DNA of 64,000 bases from Streptomyces sp. V1I1. GTDB lineage: Bacteria > Actinomycetota > Actinomycetes > Streptomycetales > Streptomycetaceae. The notes under the pieces are model-generated. The model was not told the origin of the DNA. It searched no databases and saw only the letters and a list, made by a program, of their open reading frames with translations. Numbering within the stretch: position 1 is the stretch's first letter; each line of letters starts with the position of its first letter. The translations under genes and the position numbers were made by a program. Of this stretch, positions 7,301 through 15,787 are shown piece by piece. The stretch is taken from contig NZ_JAUSZH010000001.1 of NCBI RefSeq assembly GCF_030817355.1, positions 1,674,001 through 1,738,000 of the forward strand. The letters are read 5' to 3'.

Positions 7301-9664
7301 ATGGCCACTGCACCAGACCCGTCCAGGGACCCGTCCAGGAGAACCGTCCTTGCCACGGGCACGGCGATCGGCGGAGCGCTGGTGGTGGGCGCCGCCGGTG
7401 CGATCCCCGCGCAGGCGGCGCCCTCGTCCGCTCTCGTCGGGGCAGACTCCCTCACCGCGCCCGAGGACTCCTGGCGCACGGTCCTCGACGACGCCGACCT
7501 CGTCTGGCAGAAGATGCCGAAGACTTGGTACGAGGGCCCGTATCTCGGCAACGGCTACCTCGGCTCCGGCATCTACGCCGAGCCCGGAGGCAAGAACGCC
7601 GTCCGCTTCAATGTCCAGCACTCCGAAGTCCAGGACCACCGCCCGCAGTTCGGCTCCCTCTTCGGCCTCGCCCGGCTGCCCATCGGCCACTTCACTCTGG
7701 AGCCCGTCGGCGCCATCACCGGTCTCGACTGGCGGCTGCGGCTGCGCGACGCCGAACTGACCGGCACCATCACCACCACGGCGGGCACCCTGCGCCTGCG
7801 CGCCTTCGTGCACACCAAAACGTCCGTACTCGCCGTCGAGATCACCCCGAGTGAGGGCGAGAAGAACTTCCGCTGGGTCTTCCACCCGGCCGATGCCATC
7901 AGTCCGCGCGCCGCCTTCCGTCCGCTGCCCGACGGGTACACCGGCAACCCGCCGGCCGTCGTCGAGCGCCACGGCGAACTGACGGCCGCCGTCCAGCCGT
8001 TGCTCGCGGGCGGCCAGCATGTCACCGCCTGGCGGGAGCGGACCCAGGACCAGAAGCGGACGCTGTACGTTTCCGTCGCGCACTCGTTCCCGAAGACGAC
8101 CGCCCGCGACCGGGCGCTGCGTACGGTGCGGGGCGCGTCCTCGGTTCCGTACGACGTACTCGCGCTCCCCCACCGCACCTGGTGGGAGCGCTTCTACCGC
8201 AAGAGCTTCCTGTCGCTGCCCGACGCGCGGCTGCAGCGGTTCTACTGGATCCAGCTGTACAAGACGGCAGCGGCGGCCCGGCGCGACGCCCCCGTCATGG
8301 CGACCTGCGGCCCCTGGCTGGAGTCCACCCCCTGGCCCAACACCTGGTGGAACCTCAACGTCCAGCTGGAGTACTGGCTGATCCAGGGGTCGAACCATCT
8401 CGAACTCGACGCCGTCACACGGGCGCTGGGCGAATTCCGGGACCAGCTGACGGCCGAGGTCGCCGCCCCCTACCGCGGCGACTCCGCGGGCATCCCCCGC
8501 ACCACCGACACCCGCCTGGTCAACGGCGGCGCCACCCCGAACGGCAACGGCTACGGCGTCGGCATCCCCGGCCAGAACCCGCCGACCCCCGAGGTCGGCA
8601 ACCTGGCCTGGGCGCTGCACAACGTCTGGCTGACCTACCGTCACACCATGGACCAGTCGCTGCTGCGCGACCTCCTCTTCCCGCTGCTGCGCAAGGCGGT
8701 CAACTACTACCTGCACTTCCTCGGCCCCGGCCCGGACGGCAAGCTGCATCTGCCGCCGACGTTCTCGCCGGAGTACGGCGTGGACGCACCCGACTGCAAC
8801 TACGACCTCATGCTGTTGCGCTGGGGCTGCCGCACGCTCATCGACTCGGCCGCCGAACTGGGCATCTCCGATCCGCTGGAGCCCCGTTGGCAGGAGGTCC
8901 TGACCAGACTCGTCCCCTATCCGGTGGACGCGAACGGCTACATGATCGGCGCCGGGGTCCCCTTCGCGAAGTCGCACCGTCACTACTCGCATCTCCTCGC
9001 GGTCTATCCGCTGTACGAGATCACCGGCCGCACGCCGCAGGAGCGCGCCCTGATCGAAAAGTCGCTCAGCCACTGGGTCAGCTTCGAAGGGGCGCTGCAG
9101 GGCTATACGTTCACGGGCGCGGCGTCCATGTCCGCGCTGCTGGGCAAGGGCGAGGACGCACTGAAGTATCTGGGCGAGCTGATGACCCGCTTCATCCAGG
9201 CCAACACCATGTACAAGGAGTCGGGCCCGGTCATCGAGACCCCGCTCTCGGCGGCGCAGTCGCTGCACGACATGGTGTGCCAGTCGTGGGGCGGGGTGAT
9301 CCGGGTCTTCCCGGCGCTGCCGGCGGCGTGGCGGGAACTGGTCGTGCACGACTTCCGTACGCAGGGGGCGTTCCTGCTCAGCGCGGTACGGGAGGCGGGC
9401 AGGACCCGCTGGATCCGGATCACGAGCGAGGCCGGCGCGCCGTGCGTCGTACGACACGGCATCGAGGGCGAGATCGAGGTCCGCGACGGGCGGGACGGGC
9501 GAGGCGGTCGGCTGCGATGGGAGGAGGCGGGCGACGGCACGATCCGCATCCGGCTGCGGAAGGGCGAATCGGCGCTGATCACGGCGCGGGGGGACCGTCC
9601 GGACCTCCGCATCCGCCCGGTGAAGCCGAACGCGCCGGCCCCGGCGTGGGGGCTGCCGGCCTGA
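7301..9664 (+). CDS. Secreted glycosyl hydrolase, GH95-like (alpha-L-fucosidase family)
   Basis: 787 aa from ATG 7301, selected because GGGAGG lies 5 nt upstream. An ATG at 7271 would add ten residues. The N-terminus has a Tat signal (SRRTVLATG then a hydrophobic stretch and AQA-AP cleavage site near residue 40), so export is folded and co-factor independent. The N-terminal beta-sandwich (about 60-260) is followed by an (alpha/alpha)6 barrel. It has 'WWNLNVQLEYW' (the Asn-x-Asn region of GH95), 'FSPEYGV' (candidate acid Glu) and 'HRHYSHLLAVYPL', characteristic of GH95. A C-terminal beta domain ends the protein. Substrate could be a fucosylated or galactosylated glycan; family assignment is firmer than specificity. 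Confidence 0.75.
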   Translation: MATAPDPSRDPSRRTVLATGTAIGGALVVGAAGAIPAQAAPSSALVGADSLTAPEDSWRTVLDDADLVWQKMPKTWYEGPYLGNGYLGSGIYAEPGGKNAVRFNVQHSEVQDHRPQFGSLFGLARLPIGHFTLEPVGAITGLDWRLRLRDAELTGTITTTAGTLRLRAFVHTKTSVLAVEITPSEGEKNFRWVFHPADAISPRAAFRPLPDGYTGNPPAVVERHGELTAAVQPLLAGGQHVTAWRERTQDQKRTLYVSVAHSFPKTTARDRALRTVRGASSVPYDVLALPHRTWWERFYRKSFLSLPDARLQRFYWIQLYKTAAAARRDAPVMATCGPWLESTPWPNTWWNLNVQLEYWLIQGSNHLELDAVTRALGEFRDQLTAEVAAPYRGDSAGIPRTTDTRLVNGGATPNGNGYGVGIPGQNPPTPEVGNLAWALHNVWLTYRHTMDQSLLRDLLFPLLRKAVNYYLHFLGPGPDGKLHLPPTFSPEYGVDAPDCNYDLMLLRWGCRTLIDSAAELGISDPLEPRWQEVLTRLVPYPVDANGYMIGAGVPFAKSHRHYSHLLAVYPLYEITGRTPQERALIEKSLSHWVSFEGALQGYTFTGAASMSALLGKGEDALKYLGELMTRFIQANTMYKESGPVIETPLSAAQSLHDMVCQSWGGVIRVFPALPAAWRELVVHDFRTQGAFLLSAVREAGRTRWIRITSEAGAPCVVRHGIEGEIEVRDGRDGRGGRLRWEEAGDGTIRIRLRKGESALITARGDRPDLRIRPVKPNAPAPAWGLPA

Positions 9665-9782
9665 CCGGCGTGTACTGACCGGGCGTGAACCTGACCGGCG
9701 TGAAACCGGGCTGAGGTCCTAGGACTCGCCTAGGTCCCGCATCCGATGCGGCAGACGAGGTACGCGTGTGAGGCTCTTATTC

Positions 9783-10151
9783 ATGACCGAATTCAGCGAA
9801 GCCGAGCGCGCGTACCTCTCGTCCCAGCGACTGGGCCGGCTGGCGACCGTCGACCCGAAGGGCCAGCCGCAGGCGAACCCGGTCGGTTTTTTCCCGCAGG
9901 ACGACGGGACGATCCTGATCGGTGGCTATGCCCTGGGCACGACGAAGAAGTGGCGCAACCTGAAGGCGAACCCGAAGGTGGCGCTGGTCGTTGACGACAT
10001 TGTGAGCTTCCGCCCGTGGAAGGTACGCGGAGTGGACATCCGGGGCGAGGCGGAACTCCTGACGGAGCCGCACGAGTTGGGGCCGCACTTCAGTGAGGAG
10101 CTGATCCGGATCCACCCGAGGAAGATTCACAGCTGGGGCTTGGAGGAGTAG
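9783..10151 (+). CDS. PPOX-class flavin/F420-dependent oxidoreductase
   Basis: 122 aa split-barrel protein of the pyridoxamine 5'-phosphate oxidase-like class. Visible signatures are 'LGRLATVDPKGQPQANPVGF' at the N-terminus, 'TTKKWRNLKANPKVALVVDD' and 'RGVDIRGEAELL'. The sequence matches the actinobacterial F420-dependent subgroup best, although FMN use cannot be excluded. ATG 9783 is preferred over GTG 9768 because TGAGG (9769-9773) lies 9 nt before it. The upstream stretch 9665-9767 holds only short GC-rich direct repeats and a 10-bp palindrome. Its convergent neighbour rsgA is separated by a strong hairpin. Confidence 0.75.
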   Translation: MTEFSEAERAYLSSQRLGRLATVDPKGQPQANPVGFFPQDDGTILIGGYALGTTKKWRNLKANPKVALVVDDIVSFRPWKVRGVDIRGEAELLTEPHELGPHFSEELIRIHPRKIHSWGLEE

Positions 10152-10225
10152 GGGACCTGTTCCCCACCCCGCCCCTTCCCGAACTGGGGCACGCCCCAGA
10201 CCCCCGTACGGCCCTTCGGGCGTTG

Positions 10226-10263
10226 TCCTCAATCTCCCCCAGACGTCCGGGGGAGATTGAGGA
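10226..10263. terminator. Bidirectional terminator-like hairpin (repeat-family copy 1)
   Basis: Perfect 15-bp arms (10226-10240 and 10249-10263) with an 8-nt loop, lying between the convergent stops at 10151 and 10290. The outer arm TCCTCAATC / GATTGAGGA is shared with hairpins at 33943 and 59652, so this is also a member of a dispersed repeat family. No U-run follows, as is usual in Streptomyces. Confidence 0.75.
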
Positions 10264-10289
10264 GCGGGGCCCGGGCCGAGCCCCGAAAA

Positions 10290-11405
10290 TCAGCGCACGC
10301 GGCCGCGCTTCGCCTGCATCGCCGCGCGGCCCGCCGCGCCCTTCTGCTTCCAGTCGCGCCGAATCTCCGCCCGCACCCTCGCGTCCGTCTTCGCGACAAT
10401 GCGCTGGTTCTCCCGGAGCAGCTTGCGGTAGCTCTCCAGCCGCCGCTCCGGCAGCGAACCGTCCTCGATCGCGGCGAGCACCGCGCACCCCGGCTCCGCA
10501 TCGTGCGCGCAGTCGTGGAAGCGGCACCCCTCGGCGAGCTCCTCGATCTCCGAGAAGACCTGGCCCACACCGGCCTCCGCGTCCCACAGCCCGACCCCCC
10601 GCAGCCCCGGGGTGTCGATGAGCACGCCCCCGCCGGGCAGGACGAGGAGGTTGCGGGTCGTCGTGGTGTGCCGGCCCTTGCCATCGGCGTCGCGGGTGGC
10701 CTGAACATCCATCACGTCCTCGCCGAGCAGCGCGTTGGCGAGCGTCGACTTGCCCGCACCGGACGCCCCGAGCAGCACGCTCGTACCGCCCGACACGACT
10801 GCCGCGAGCACGTCGACGCCCTCACCGGTCGCCGAACTTACGGGCAGCACCTGCACCCCCGGCGCGGTCGTCTCCACGTCTTGGACGAGGTACGAAAGCC
10901 CGGTCGCATCCGGTACGAGGTCCGCCTTGGTGAGGACGACCAGCGGCTGCGCCCCGCTCTCCCACGCCAGAGCGAGGAACCGCTCGATCCGCCCGAGGTC
11001 GAGCTCGACGGCGAGCGAGACCGCGATGATCGCGTGGTCGACGTTGGCGGCGAGGATCTGCCCCTCGGAGCGGTTCGACGAGGTGGAACGTACAAAGGCG
11101 GTACGGCGCGGCAGATACGTCCGTACGAAACGGGGATCGCCGACCCGGTCGACGGCGCCCCAGTCACCGGTGCAGACGACCCGCAGCGGATCGTGCGGCG
11201 TCACGAACGCGGTGTCGGCGCGGACCAGCCCGTCGGCGGTGACGACATCGCACTGGCCGCGGTCGACCCGTACGACCCGGCCGGGCAGCAGCCCCTGCTC
11301 GGCGTACGGAGCGAACTCGGCGGCCCAGCCTTCGTCCCAGCCGTAGGAGGCGAGGGCGTGCTGGGCATCAGAAGTGGAAGACGGGTTGAGCGAAGCGTTG
11401 GACAA
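10290..11405 (-). CDS. rsgA: Ribosome small-subunit-dependent GTPase A
   Basis: 371 aa circularly permuted GTPase that acts in late 30S maturation. An OB-fold N-terminus (about 40-110) precedes G4 'TKAD' (159-162), G5 'SSATGEG', then the P-loop GASGAGKST (213-221) and 'DTPGLRGVG'. A C-terminal zinc motif 'CRFHDCAHDAEPGC' completes the family pattern. Translation begins at TTG 11405; the frame stays open far upstream but without related sequence. GAAGGG, 6 nt before the TTG, is embedded in a perfect 14-bp palindrome, and a short well-led ORF lies upstream, suggesting leader-controlled translation. A decayed copy of the OB-fold region lies at 15492-15590. Confidence 0.9.
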   Translation of the reverse strand: MSNASLNPSSTSDAQHALASYGWDEGWAAEFAPYAEQGLLPGRVVRVDRGQCDVVTADGLVRADTAFVTPHDPLRVVCTGDWGAVDRVGDPRFVRTYLPRRTAFVRSTSSNRSEGQILAANVDHAIIAVSLAVELDLGRIERFLALAWESGAQPLVVLTKADLVPDATGLSYLVQDVETTAPGVQVLPVSSATGEGVDVLAAVVSGGTSVLLGASGAGKSTLANALLGEDVMDVQATRDADGKGRHTTTTRNLLVLPGGGVLIDTPGLRGVGLWDAEAGVGQVFSEIEELAEGCRFHDCAHDAEPGCAVLAAIEDGSLPERRLESYRKLLRENQRIVAKTDARVRAEIRRDWKQKGAAGRAAMQAKRGRVR

Positions 11406-11410
11406 GGGAA

Positions 11411-11448
11411 ACCCTTCGAAGGGTGGCCCCGGCAACGCGCTGAGCGCG
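11411..11448 (-). promoter_or_regulatory. Tandem RNA hairpins that can mask the rsgA ribosome-binding site
   Basis: ACCCTTCGAAGGGT (11411-11424) is a perfect 14-bp palindrome whose 3' half supplies the SD (GAAGGG) of rsgA, six nucleotides before the TTG start. Just upstream in the transcript is a second element, CGCGC-TGA-GCGCG (11436-11448), a 5-bp stem with a 3-nt loop. Together they lie in the 62-nt gap between the leader ORF stop and rsgA. Folding of the palindrome (5-bp stem, UCGA loop) would sequester the SD. The structures are read from sequence; the regulatory role is inferred. Confidence 0.5.
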
Positions 11449-11467
11449 CACGGAAGATGAGTGGGTG

Positions 11468-11542
11468 TCAGCCGGAGACCACAGGGGTGGAAACGATGAT
11501 GAACTCCTGAATGCGGGCAGCGCCCGTCGCCGTGACAGTCAT
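11468..11542 (-). CDS. Short leader ORF upstream of rsgA (24 aa)
   Basis: ATG 11542 to TGA 11468 encodes a 24-residue peptide, MTVTATGAARIQEF followed by IIVSTPVVSG. It is preceded by an unusually strong SD (AGGAGGTGAGGA, 11548-11559). The excellent SD compared with the weak, structured SD and TTG start of rsgA is the layout expected of a regulatory leader peptide. The 'EFIIVST' stretch resembles the stall region (IFVIST) of macrolide-responsive erm leaders; this is a similarity by eye only. I do not recognise the peptide as a described family. Confidence 0.5.
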   Translation of the reverse strand: MTVTATGAARIQEFIIVSTPVVSG

Positions 11543-11858
11543 CAATGTCCTCACCTCCTGCTTCCTCAACGAACCAACGTGTCCTTCCGGGAGCGACCCA
11601 CGGCCGCGTCCGGGAACGAAGGAACGGTAACCCCGCCCCGCGATGCGACGCCAGCTGTTTACCGCGGACACCTCGGCCTCGCGGCGCCGCAGTCAGGGGA
11701 AGCCCCCTGGAGTGACGGACGCAGCTACAGTTCTCGGGCGGCCGAGAGCTGTGCTGGGTGTGGCGGGTGATGCCTGGTGCGGATGCGGATCTCGGTTGGA
11801 CTGGGTCCGGGGGCTGGGCACGGTTGGCAGTGTGTAGGTGTGAGGGGGCGGCGGGGGC

Positions 11859-13412
11859 GTGGAGTTGCTGGACGGGTCGGATCCGGGTGCTATTGGTGGC
11901 TATCCGCTGCTGGCGCGGCTGGGTGAGGGTGGCATGGGGCGGGTGTATCTGTCCCGGACGGTGTCGGGGCGTCCGCTGGCGTTGAAGACGGTGCGTGCCG
12001 AGTTCGGGAGGGAACCGGGGTTCGAGGAGCGGTTCGCGCGTGAAATCCGTAACAGCGACCGGGTGCGCTCCCCTTGGACCACTGCGGTGGTGGACTACAG
12101 CCCGGTGGGGCAGCGCCCGCAGTGGCTCGCCACGGAGTACGTGGCCGCGCCGTCCCTGGCGGAGTGGGTGCAGCGGTACGGCCGGCTGCCCGAGCGGTCC
12201 GTACTGGCCCTGGCAGCTGAGCTGTGCGGGGCGCTGGGGGCCGTGCATGGGACGGGTCTTGCGCACCGGGATGTCAAGCCGTCCAATGTGCTGTTGGGCC
12301 GCCGTAGTCCATTGCTCATCGATTTCGGGATCGCGCGGGCTATGGAGGACTCGCGTCATACGCGGACCGGCGGTGTGATCGGTTCTCCCGGTTATCTGGC
12401 GCCGGAGCAGGCGAGTGCCGGGGGGTCGGGTGCGCCGGCTGATGTTTTCTCCCTGGCTGCGGTGCTGGTGTACGCGGCGACCGGAATGGGCCCCTTTTCC
12501 CGCCGGGACGAGGAGGTCTCGGCCGCGGTGTTGCTGTACCGAATCGTGCACGAGGAGCCGATTCTCGACGGGGTTCCGGCGTCCCTGATTTCGCTGCTTC
12601 GGTCCTGTCTGGCCAAGGACCCGCAGCAGCGGCCGACGGCCGGCGCCATCGGCGCGCTGCTGGAACGCCTGGGCGGCCGCACCGGTACCTGGCCGCAGCT
12701 GCTGCCTGAGGCGCTGGAGAGGGATATCGCGGTGCGGGAGGGGGAGGCGCACGCATTGGTCGCCGCCCCAGCGCAACTGCCGCCTGTGGCGGCTGCGTCA
12801 GGTGCGGCTGCGGATGCCCCGGCTTCCGGCGGCGCAGGGACCGCCGCCCCGCCGGCCATCGGATTCCTGCGACGGCGTTTGTCCGGCCGTACCGCCTGGG
12901 CGATCGCGGGGACAGTCACCGCGTCCCTGATCGCGACGGCGGGGACGCTCGTCCTGCGGCATCTGCCCGGCGATGATGCATCCGGCGGGACGCCTTCGCC
13001 GTCTTCCACCGTCGCTTCTCTGCCCGCGGCCTGGGCGGGTACATGGGTCGGCACCGGCCCGGGCACCCCATCGGCCGACGGCGTCACCCAGGCCCGGACC
13101 AACGGCTTCGCCGTCACCTTGACCCTCCACCGGGCACTGCGAGGTGCACTGGCGGGCAAGCAGGTCAGCCACGTGACCGAAGTGGGCACCGGCCGTGAGC
13201 TGGGATGCACCGAGGCTCTGCGACTGCAGGAGGTACGCAGGACATCCATGGTCTTCGAGGCGGCCACCAACCATCCCACCGACCAGTCGGCCGCCGTCTC
13301 CTGCCCGAAGGGAAATATCTACGTCGTCACGATGACCGGCCGCGACACCTTGGACCTGGGCGAGGAAGGGGCGCAGTCCGCCGGCGCGCCGTCCACCCTC
13401 ACCCGGCGCTGA
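11859..13412 (+). CDS. Membrane-anchored serine/threonine protein kinase
   Basis: 517 aa. An N-terminal Hanks-type kinase (about 12-275) has the Gly-rich loop 'LGEGGMGRVYL', catalytic Lys in 'LALKTV', 'HRDVKPSNVL' and 'DFGIAR', followed by 'GSPGYLAPEQ'. An Ala/Pro-rich juxtamembrane linker leads to one TM helix (about 345-365). The extracellular domain of about 140 aa begins after 'LPGDDASGG' and contains 'WAGTWVGTGPG' and two cysteines, so a small secreted-type sensor is likely. It lacks PASTA repeats, so it is not a PknB orthologue. The start at GTG 11859 is supported by GGCGGGGG only and is moderately sure. Substrate unknown. Confidence 0.85.
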   Translation: MELLDGSDPGAIGGYPLLARLGEGGMGRVYLSRTVSGRPLALKTVRAEFGREPGFEERFAREIRNSDRVRSPWTTAVVDYSPVGQRPQWLATEYVAAPSLAEWVQRYGRLPERSVLALAAELCGALGAVHGTGLAHRDVKPSNVLLGRRSPLLIDFGIARAMEDSRHTRTGGVIGSPGYLAPEQASAGGSGAPADVFSLAAVLVYAATGMGPFSRRDEEVSAAVLLYRIVHEEPILDGVPASLISLLRSCLAKDPQQRPTAGAIGALLERLGGRTGTWPQLLPEALERDIAVREGEAHALVAAPAQLPPVAAASGAAADAPASGGAGTAAPPAIGFLRRRLSGRTAWAIAGTVTASLIATAGTLVLRHLPGDDASGGTPSPSSTVASLPAAWAGTWVGTGPGTPSADGVTQARTNGFAVTLTLHRALRGALAGKQVSHVTEVGTGRELGCTEALRLQEVRRTSMVFEAATNHPTDQSAAVSCPKGNIYVVTMTGRDTLDLGEEGAQSAGAPSTLTRR

Positions 13413-13606
13413 CGGGGACGGCCGTCGTGCCGGTGGAACCGCTGTATACCCAGCCTGGCGGTAGCGGCCAAGACGACTCGCCGACACCCCCACTCCAGCC
13501 GGGCCGGCACCTCGGCAACTCGACCTTCCGGCCAACGCGACCGTCGCGCCGGTCATCGACGCGATAACGGCATCCTGGTCGTGCAGGAGCCCGCCGGCGA
13601 ACTGCA

Positions 13607-13711
13607 TCAGCGAGGGCAAGTCCAGCGCGGAGCATGCGGCGACCGACCCCGGTCGGATACGCGCTCCGGATGTGCGTAGCCACTGCTGCCCATGATCTTC
13701 TCCTCACTCAT
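13607..13711 (-). CDS. Short ORF coupled to the MBL/rhodanese gene, possibly a truncated gene start
   Basis: ATG 13711 overlaps the TGA of the upstream MBL/rhodanese gene as ATGA, the classic coupling arrangement, and encodes 34 residues beginning 'MSEEKIMGSSGYAHPE'. After that the sequence looks non-coding (Arg/Pro-rich). In related actinobacterial operons a sulfurtransferase often follows, so this could be the remaining 5' end of a frameshifted or deleted gene. The rest of the gap 13413-13606 shows no credible gene. Confidence 0.3.
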   Translation of the reverse strand: MSEEKIMGSSGYAHPERVSDRGRSPHAPRWTCPR

Positions 13712-15063
13712 ATGAGTGCCATCAGGTCCTGCACGCCACCGCTGACCACCGCCGTCACGGGCATGCCGGCCTGGTCGAGCAGGCTCGCCGCGATGATCGC
13801 CCGGCGACCGCTTCCGCAGACTGTCCATATCTCGCGGTCCCTGGGGATCTCGTCGAGCCGCCCGGGCAGTTCGGCGAGGGGCACGCCGAGCGTGCCCGGA
13901 ATTCCGCCCTCCGGGCGCATGGGCCGGACGTCGAGCACCCGCACCTCGGCGATGCGCGCGGCCAACTCGGACACGTCCGCAGTACCGAAGGCACGCAGCG
14001 GGCGGCCGTCGGACTGCCAGGCGTGGATGCCTCCCTCCAGGTAGCCCGCGACGTTCTCGTATCCGATCCGCAGCAGCTGGGTCATCGCCTCGTCGGCCGC
14101 CTCCTCCTCGGCCGGCTCCGGCAGTACCAGCACCATGCGTGTGCCGAACGGCACAACCTCGCCGATCAGGCTCGCGAAGCGGTCGTCCAGCTCGTCGCAG
14201 AGCGACCCGGGCACATGGGCCGCGGCGAAGGTTCCGCGGTCACGCCCGTCGACGATCTGCGCCCCTCCCGCGGCCATTCCTTCCGCCATGCCCGGCGTCA
14301 GCGGCCCAAGAGCGGGCGGCCCACCGAGTACACCCGGTCCGAACCGGTTGATCGGTGCCATGTACTGGTAGTAGGCGGGGTACGGCGCCGGGCCGGACAG
14401 CCGTTGGCTGATGAACTCCTCCTCGTCCTGGGTGGTCAGTGCGGGGTTGGTGCGCCGCTCGGCGCCCACGGTGGTGGTCCTGTCCTGCGACACCGGTCCG
14501 GCCGCACAGGAGCTGCCCGCTCCGTGCGTCGGCAGCACCCGGGTGGCGTCCGGCAGCAGCGACAGTCGCCTCAGCGAACGGAACTGCGCCCGGGCGAGCT
14601 CTTCGGTGTGGTCGTCACCGGACAGGTCGGTACGGCCGGCGCTGCCGACGAGCAGGCTGCCTCCGGTGAAGACGGCCGTCGGCACCGGTTGGCTGTCTTC
14701 GAAGACGAGGTACGACGTGTGCTCGACCGTATGCCCGGGTGTCTCCATCGCCCGGACGATCACGTCTCCGACGGCGATCTCGTCGTTCTCCGCCAGCGGC
14801 AGGTGGTCGAAGGCGTACGGCGCCCGTGCCGGGCCGGCCACCGTGGCGCCGGTCGCCGCGCGGACCTCCAGCGCACCGGAGACGTAGTCGTTGTGCACAT
14901 GCGTCTCCAGGGCGTACCGGATCCGTACCCCCCTGGAGGTACAGGACTCCATCAGTGCCCAGCTGTCCCGCTGAGGGTCGACCAGCGCGGCCTCGTCTCC
15001 GCTGACCAGGAGGTAGCTGGTGTCACCGAGCGATGCGGTGGTGATGATCTCGATCTCGTTCAT
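13708..15063 (-). CDS. MBL-fold hydrolase with two rhodanese domains (persulfide dioxygenase-like)
   Basis: 451 aa. An N-terminal metallo-beta-lactamase domain (1-230) has 'THVHNDYVSG' in place of THxHxDH, 'PGHTVEHTSY' and 'PTHGAGSSC', as in ETHE1/CstB-type persulfide dioxygenases. Two rhodanese modules follow: the first (about 260-355) without a Cys loop, the second (about 360-445) with the active-site loop 'CGSGRRA'. Such fusions oxidise glutathione- or thiol-persulfides and transfer sulfane sulfur in sulfide detoxification. It stands upstream of a short coupled ORF, and 32-63 bp before the start codon lie two 14-bp direct repeats. Confidence 0.75.
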   Translation of the reverse strand: MNEIEIITTASLGDTSYLLVSGDEAALVDPQRDSWALMESCTSRGVRIRYALETHVHNDYVSGALEVRAATGATVAGPARAPYAFDHLPLAENDEIAVGDVIVRAMETPGHTVEHTSYLVFEDSQPVPTAVFTGGSLLVGSAGRTDLSGDDHTEELARAQFRSLRRLSLLPDATRVLPTHGAGSSCAAGPVSQDRTTTVGAERRTNPALTTQDEEEFISQRLSGPAPYPAYYQYMAPINRFGPGVLGGPPALGPLTPGMAEGMAAGGAQIVDGRDRGTFAAAHVPGSLCDELDDRFASLIGEVVPFGTRMVLVLPEPAEEEAADEAMTQLLRIGYENVAGYLEGGIHAWQSDGRPLRAFGTADVSELAARIAEVRVLDVRPMRPEGGIPGTLGVPLAELPGRLDEIPRDREIWTVCGSGRRAIIAASLLDQAGMPVTAVVSGGVQDLMALI

Positions 15064-15094
15064 GCCGTCACCCTGCTCCGCCGTCGTTCCCTAG

Positions 15095-15126
15095 GCGTTC
15101 CCCCTGTTTCAAGCGTTCCCCCTGTT
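15095..15126. repeat. Two 14-bp direct repeats upstream of the MBL/rhodanese gene
   Basis: GCGTTCCCCCTGTT occurs at 15095-15108 and 15113-15126, an 18-bp period, roughly two helical turns. They lie 32-63 bp before the minus-strand start at 15063 and could be tandem operator half-sites for a sulfide- or metal-responsive regulator. This assignment is inference. Confidence 0.4.
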
Positions 15127-15452
15127 CGTCCGCGGCACGACTCGGGTGTCCAGGCCGTGGCCCAGGGTCCATGGGGAATTGCCGATGCGGGCGCGGGTTA
15201 CTTCAAGGCTAGGTTCGTCCCCCGAAAAGCCAGGCAAGCCCCTTGACTAGAACAGAATGGGGAGGAAACTGGTCAATACACCGGACAACCGGAAAGAGCC
15301 GCAATACCTATGGAGACGTCCATGGGCGGCGTGACCCTATTCTCGGCTCTGGCCAGGCCCCCGGCGGAATCTGTCGGTATCGGAGCCAGCAGCGACGACT
15401 GAGACTCACGACATCGACAAGGACTTGCCGGGGACTGTCGTGTCCGCAGCCA

Positions 15453-15494
15453 TGCCGCGGCCCTCGCGTGGTCTGCCGCGGCCCTCGCGTGGTC
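15453..15494. repeat. 21-bp tandem duplication
   Basis: TGCCGCGGCCCTCGCGTGGTC occupies two exact tandem copies (15453-15473, 15474-15494). On the minus strand it reads as two DHARAAA units appended to the rsgA remnant, consistent with slippage in non-constrained sequence. Confidence 0.75.
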
Positions 15495-15590
15495 GAGGGC
15501 GCCCCAGTCACCGGTGCTGATGACCCGCAGCGGATCGTGCGGCGTCACGACCGCGGGAGCAGGCTCCACAGGAAGCCCGTCCTCCCCCAC
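15492..15590 (-). pseudogene. Fragment of a second rsgA copy
   Basis: The stretch 15492-15555 matches rsgA positions 11148-11211 with four differences over 64 bases. Translated on the minus strand it gives VVTPHDPLRVISTGDWGAL, the counterpart of rsgA residues around 68-84 (FVTPHDPLRVVCTGDWGAV), with weaker similarity just before it. No GTPase domain follows, so only part of the OB-fold region remains. The surrounding gap 15064-15787 has no other gene I can support; it also holds the direct repeats at 15095 and the tandem duplication at 15453. Confidence 0.7.
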
Positions 15591-15787
15591 CTCAGGCAGG
15601 GCCCGCATGCGACGCTCCGTGCGGCCCGGCTCGTGTCCGCGTGCCGGGGCCGGGGCCTGCTGCTGGTCGCCGCACGTCACCCTCACGCGTGGTCCGGGTG
15701 GCGCTGCCGCCTGCGCGGGTGCTTGCTGGTCCTAGTCGTCCTCGGATCGGGTGACGCAGGGACAGGGAGAGGAGCGAACGACCGCCC

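Noticed and set aside
5461..7551. Long minus-strand frame across the regulator and DUF456 genes
   Set aside because: Ser/Arg/Pro-rich GC-bias shadow with no motifs; the real genes are on the plus strand.
7235..9457. Long minus-strand frame opposite the GH95-like gene
   Set aside because: Arg/Gly-rich antisense shadow of a conserved glycosidase.
10290..12776. Very long minus-strand reading frame through rsgA and beyond
   Set aside because: Only the part from TTG 11405 onward is RsgA-like; the upstream part is antisense to the kinase gene and has no conserved motif.
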